DNA of 64,000 bases from UBA7477 sp045602925 (GTDB taxonomy: Bacteria; Bacillota; Clostridia; Oscillospirales; Ruminococcaceae): the NCBI GenBank assembly GCA_045602925.1, contig JAZSCN010000012.1, positions 15,340-79,339 of the forward strand, given 5' to 3'. Below, piece by piece: positions 61,518 through 64,000 of this stretch (positions are counted from its first letter, which is position 1; each line of letters starts with the position of its first letter). The notes beneath the pieces are model-generated. The model was not told where the DNA came from. It ran no database searches and saw nothing but the letters and a program-made list of their open reading frames with translations. A program made the position numbers and the translations under genes.

Positions 61518-62849
61518 TTGGCTATTAAACTTAATTCAAAGTATCTTGAAGGCTTTGTTGCACAGCACGAAGTCGACGCAATGAAAGCACAGCTCGAAGC
61601 TGCACACAACACACTCGCTAATAAGTCCGGTCTTGGCAACGATTTTCTTGGCTGGGTCGACCTTCCTGTTGATTATGATAAGGAAGAGTTTTCCAGAATC
61701 AAAGCTGCTGCTGAAAGAATCAAGGAGAAGTGTGACATCCTTATTGTAATTGGTATCGGTGGTTCTTACCTTGGCGCAAGAGCTGCAATTGAACTTCTTC
61801 GTTCACCATTCTACAATAACATGAAGAAGGATACACCCGATATCTACTATGTAGGTAATAATATCAGCCCTACATATCTTAATGAAATTCTCGCTATCTG
61901 CGATGGCAAGGATATCTGTGTTAATGTAATTTCTAAGTCAGGTACAACTACTGAGCCTGCTCTCGCATTCAGAGTGTTTAAGAAGCTCGTAGAAGATAAG
62001 TACGGTAAGGAAGAAGCTAAGACAAGAATATTTGCTACAACAGATAAGGCTAGAGGAACTCTCAAGGAGCTTTCTGACACAGAAGGCTATGAAACTTTTG
62101 TTATTGCTGATGACGTAGGAGGAAGATTCTCTGTTCTTACTGCTGTAGGTCTTCTCCCAATCGCTGTTGCTGGCTGTGATATTGATAAGCTTATGGCTGG
62201 TGCAGCATGTGCAAGAGAGAAGTATTCTTCACTCGAAAATAATGATTGCTATGAGTACGCTGTACTTAGAAACATTCTATATCGTAAGGGTAAGTCCGTT
62301 GAAATGCTCGTTTCCTACGACCCAAGCTTTACAATGATGGCAGAGTGGTGGAAGCAGCTTTACGGCGAAAGCGAAGGTAAGGATAATAAGGGTATATTCC
62401 CTGCATCTGCTACTTTCTCAACAGACCTTCACTCACTTGGTCAGTTTATCCAGGACGGTGCAAGAATTATGTTTGAAACTGTTATGGATATCAAGACAGC
62501 TAAGAAGGATTTCTTCCTTGAAGATGATAAGGACAACCTTGATGGACTTAACTTCCTCACAAACCAGAATATGAGTATAGTTAACCAGAAGGCAATGAGT
62601 GGTACTATTCTTGCTCATACTGAGGGTGGAGTACCAAATCTTGTTATCGAGATGGATGAGATTAATGAAGAAAATCTCGGAGAGCTTATCTACTTCTTCG
62701 AAAAGGCTTGTGCAATTTCAGGCTATATGCTTGGTGTAAACCCATTCAACCAGCCTGGCGTTGAAAGCTATAAGAAGAATATGTTTGCACTTCTCGGTAA
62801 GCCGGGTTATGAAAGTGCAAAGGCTGAACTTGAAGCTAAAATCAAGTAA
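61518..62849 (+). CDS. pgi: Glucose-6-phosphate isomerase
   Basis: A 443-residue glycolytic enzyme that interconverts glucose and fructose 6-phosphates. SKSGTTTEPALAFR holds the phosphate-binding loop, GIGGSYLGARAAIE is typical of the clostridial form, and DLHSLGQFIQDG and NPFNQPGVESYK complete the active site. Codon use is strongly biased, as in the NifU-like operon, fitting high expression. I use TTG at 61518, 9 bases after GAAGGGA; TTG at 61509 is too close to that site. Confidence 0.96.
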   Translation: MAIKLNSKYLEGFVAQHEVDAMKAQLEAAHNTLANKSGLGNDFLGWVDLPVDYDKEEFSRIKAAAERIKEKCDILIVIGIGGSYLGARAAIELLRSPFYNNMKKDTPDIYYVGNNISPTYLNEILAICDGKDICVNVISKSGTTTEPALAFRVFKKLVEDKYGKEEAKTRIFATTDKARGTLKELSDTEGYETFVIADDVGGRFSVLTAVGLLPIAVAGCDIDKLMAGAACAREKYSSLENNDCYEYAVLRNILYRKGKSVEMLVSYDPSFTMMAEWWKQLYGESEGKDNKGIFPASATFSTDLHSLGQFIQDGARIMFETVMDIKTAKKDFFLEDDKDNLDGLNFLTNQNMSIVNQKAMSGTILAHTEGGVPNLVIEMDEINEENLGELIYFFEKACAISGYMLGVNPFNQPGVESYKKNMFALLGKPGYESAKAELEAKIK

Positions 62850-62921
62850 ATTAAGTTTCTAATGAGCGATAAGCTCTTTAGTATAGAAAAAGCCCATATG
62901 GGCAGAACGGAGTGCAATACT

Positions 62922-63323
62922 ATGATTAATTTAATTACAGGTAAAAGAGGTTCTGGTAAGACTAAGGTCCTCGTAGAACAGATTATCGATGCTGCAAATA
63001 CAGCTACCGGTGCTGTTGTTTGTATCGAAAGAGGAATGAAGCTTACTTATGATATTCCACACAAGGTTAGACTCGTAGATGCTGAAGGCTATGGAATCAA
63101 CAGCTTTGATGCTTTCTATGGCTTTGTTACAGGAATGATGGCTGGTAACTACGACATACAGCAGGTATTCGTAGACGGCATTCTTAAGATGGGTGGCAGA
63201 GATTACGAAGCACTCGGCGCTATGCTCGAAAAGCTCGCAATCGTTGCTAAGGACATCAAGATTGTATTTACAGTTTCTGAAGATGCAGAATTGCTTCCAG
63301 CTAAGGTAAAGGCTTTCATGTAA
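62922..63323 (+). CDS. Small P-loop ATP-binding protein
   Basis: A 133-residue protein with a Walker A motif right at its start, INLITGKRGSGKTKVLVEQ, and a hydrophobic Walker B-like strand, QQVFVDGI. Such short P-loop proteins are seen downstream of pgi or near yceD in Ruminococcus relatives but have no known role. I use ATG 62922, with GGAG 9 bases before; a frame opening upstream at 62862 has no ribosome site. It is probably cotranscribed with pgi, which ends 72 bases earlier with no terminator between. Confidence 0.8.
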   Translation: MINLITGKRGSGKTKVLVEQIIDAANTATGAVVCIERGMKLTYDIPHKVRLVDAEGYGINSFDAFYGFVTGMMAGNYDIQQVFVDGILKMGGRDYEALGAMLEKLAIVAKDIKIVFTVSEDAELLPAKVKAFM

Positions 63324-63341
63324 AAAAAGAATAAAAATCAC

Positions 63342-63370
63342 TTGACATTCTGTTTAATTAGCGTTATAAT
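63342..63370 (+). promoter_or_regulatory. Consensus promoter of yceD-rpmF
   Basis: A perfect TTGACA and a perfect TATAAT are separated by 17 bases, 47 bases before the start codon. Confidence 0.82.
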
Positions 63371-63417
63371 GGAATTTGTGATGTTCTGTTCTTAGATAAG
63401 CAAGAGGGAAGTTTTAT

Positions 63418-63858
63418 ATGATTGTTCAACTTAAACAGCTATTTGATATCGTTGGGGAGAAGAAAGATATTTCTTACATAATTCCTACCGATGAGCTTGG
63501 AGAGTACACTTCCTATGACTTTGCGTCTGGGATTGCAATTAACGGCACTATTGTCAATAGGGCAGGAGTAGTGACACTCAGCTTTTCCTGTTCATTTACA
63601 ATGAACCAGTTTTGCGACAGATGTCTGCGTGAGTTCATAAGAGAGTATAAATATGATTTTGAGCATATTTTAGTAAGAAGCTCGAGTAGTGACGATTATG
63701 TGGAATGTCACGATAATACTCTTGATTTGAACGAGCTCGCTATTACTGACCTGTTGTTACAGCTACCTTCTAAGATTCTTTGCACCGAAGAATGTAAAGG
63801 ACTCTGCTATAAATGTGGCGCTGATTTAAATGATGGCCCATGTGCTTGTGAAGGTTAA
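63418..63858 (+). CDS. YceD/DUF177 family protein
   Basis: A 146-residue protein of the DUF177 family, usually coded directly before ribosomal protein L32 as here. Two Cys pairs are visible, FCDRCLRE near residue 67 and the C-terminal CTEECKGLCYKCGADLNDGPCACEG region (cited by its CxxxC spacing), likely a zinc site. It is linked with 23S rRNA maturation in plants and some bacteria. AAGAGGGA precedes the ATG. Confidence 0.93.
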   Translation: MIVQLKQLFDIVGEKKDISYIIPTDELGEYTSYDFASGIAINGTIVNRAGVVTLSFSCSFTMNQFCDRCLREFIREYKYDFEHILVRSSSSDDYVECHDNTLDLNELAITDLLLQLPSKILCTEECKGLCYKCGADLNDGPCACEG

Positions 63859-63904
63859 TATAACAACAATTTTGATTTGAAAATCCTAAAGAGGAGGTGC
63901 CAAA

Positions 63905-64000
63905 ATGGCAGTACCAAAGAGAAAGGTATCCAAGGCTAGACGTGACAAGAGACGTTCTGCAGTTTGGAAGTTAGAACAGCCTGCTCTGTGCAAGTGCTCA
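63905..64000 (+). CDS. rpmF: 50S ribosomal protein L32, N-terminal part (cut by window edge)
   Basis: The first 32 codons of L32, beginning MAVPKRKVSKARRDKRRS and including the first Cys pair CKCS of its zinc site. The gene runs off the right edge. AGGAGGTG lies just before the ATG. It follows yceD by 46 bases in the usual order. Confidence 0.95.
   Translation, partial: MAVPKRKVSKARRDKRRSAVWKLEQPALCKCS

Overview
The window is a low-GC chromosomal segment of an anaerobic, spore-forming gut-type Clostridium relative, most like the Oscillospiraceae/Ruminococcus group. This rests on spoIIGA-sigE, a cysteine T-box before cysE-cysS, the clade-II single-chain PurL, a GH5_8-type mannanase with CotH-domain and Ser/Thr-rich lipoproteins, the NifU-like/GGGtGRT gene pair, DUF1292/DUF951/DUF1385 proteins, and TTGACA-17-TATAAT promoters with GGAGG ribosome sites. 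Species cannot be named from the sequence alone. Nearly everything is ordinary core chromosome. I see no insertion sequence, prophage, CRISPR array, rRNA or tRNA gene.

Layout. 0-9 kb: a cut Na+/Ca2+ exchanger, a LacI-type regulator, trmN-like methyltransferase and polA, the highly expressed NifU-like/GGGtGRT operon, prfB, and a cytidylate-kinase-like gene. 9-15 kb: a minus-strand operon (LUD protein, CotH lipoprotein, membrane-linked superfamily 2 helicase) and a divergent mannanase. 15-20 kb: RNase J, a phospholipase-C-like protein, a GC-rich patch of unknown origin, DUF1292, and a roughly 860-nt non-coding RNA gene with its own consensus promoter and perfect terminator. 20-28 kb: rpe, a MecA-like adaptor, then gdpP-rplI-dnaB-tilS-ftsH. 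28-39 kb: cca-vanZ, lnt, small lipoprotein, citrate synthase, a lipoprotein/response regulator/histidine kinase operon, DUF1385 and prmC. 39-46 kb: recA-recX, rimO-pgsA, T-box-cysE-cysS-cyclophilin. 46-54 kb: S1-domain protein, DUF951-prfA-tsaC-coaE-lytic transglycosylase-aminopeptidase, spoIIGA-sigE. 54-64 kb: DUF1294, mtaB-purL, a HPr-like protein without its histidine, a DD-carboxypeptidase homologue that has lost all three catalytic motifs, pgi, a small ATPase, and yceD-rpmF (cut).

Strongest unexplained signals: (1) the large structured RNA at about 18692-19553, whose 3' half holds two ~135-nt modules repeated at a ~175-nt period with identical boundary motifs; (2) the NifU-like/GGGtGRT operon, with a consensus promoter, an operator-like perfect palindrome at its start and strong codon bias, but no established function; (3) the apparent S11 peptidase pseudoenzyme at 60209-61381; (4) a helicase with two hydrophobic segments in its C-terminal part. 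All family calls are from reading motifs; no database search was possible.
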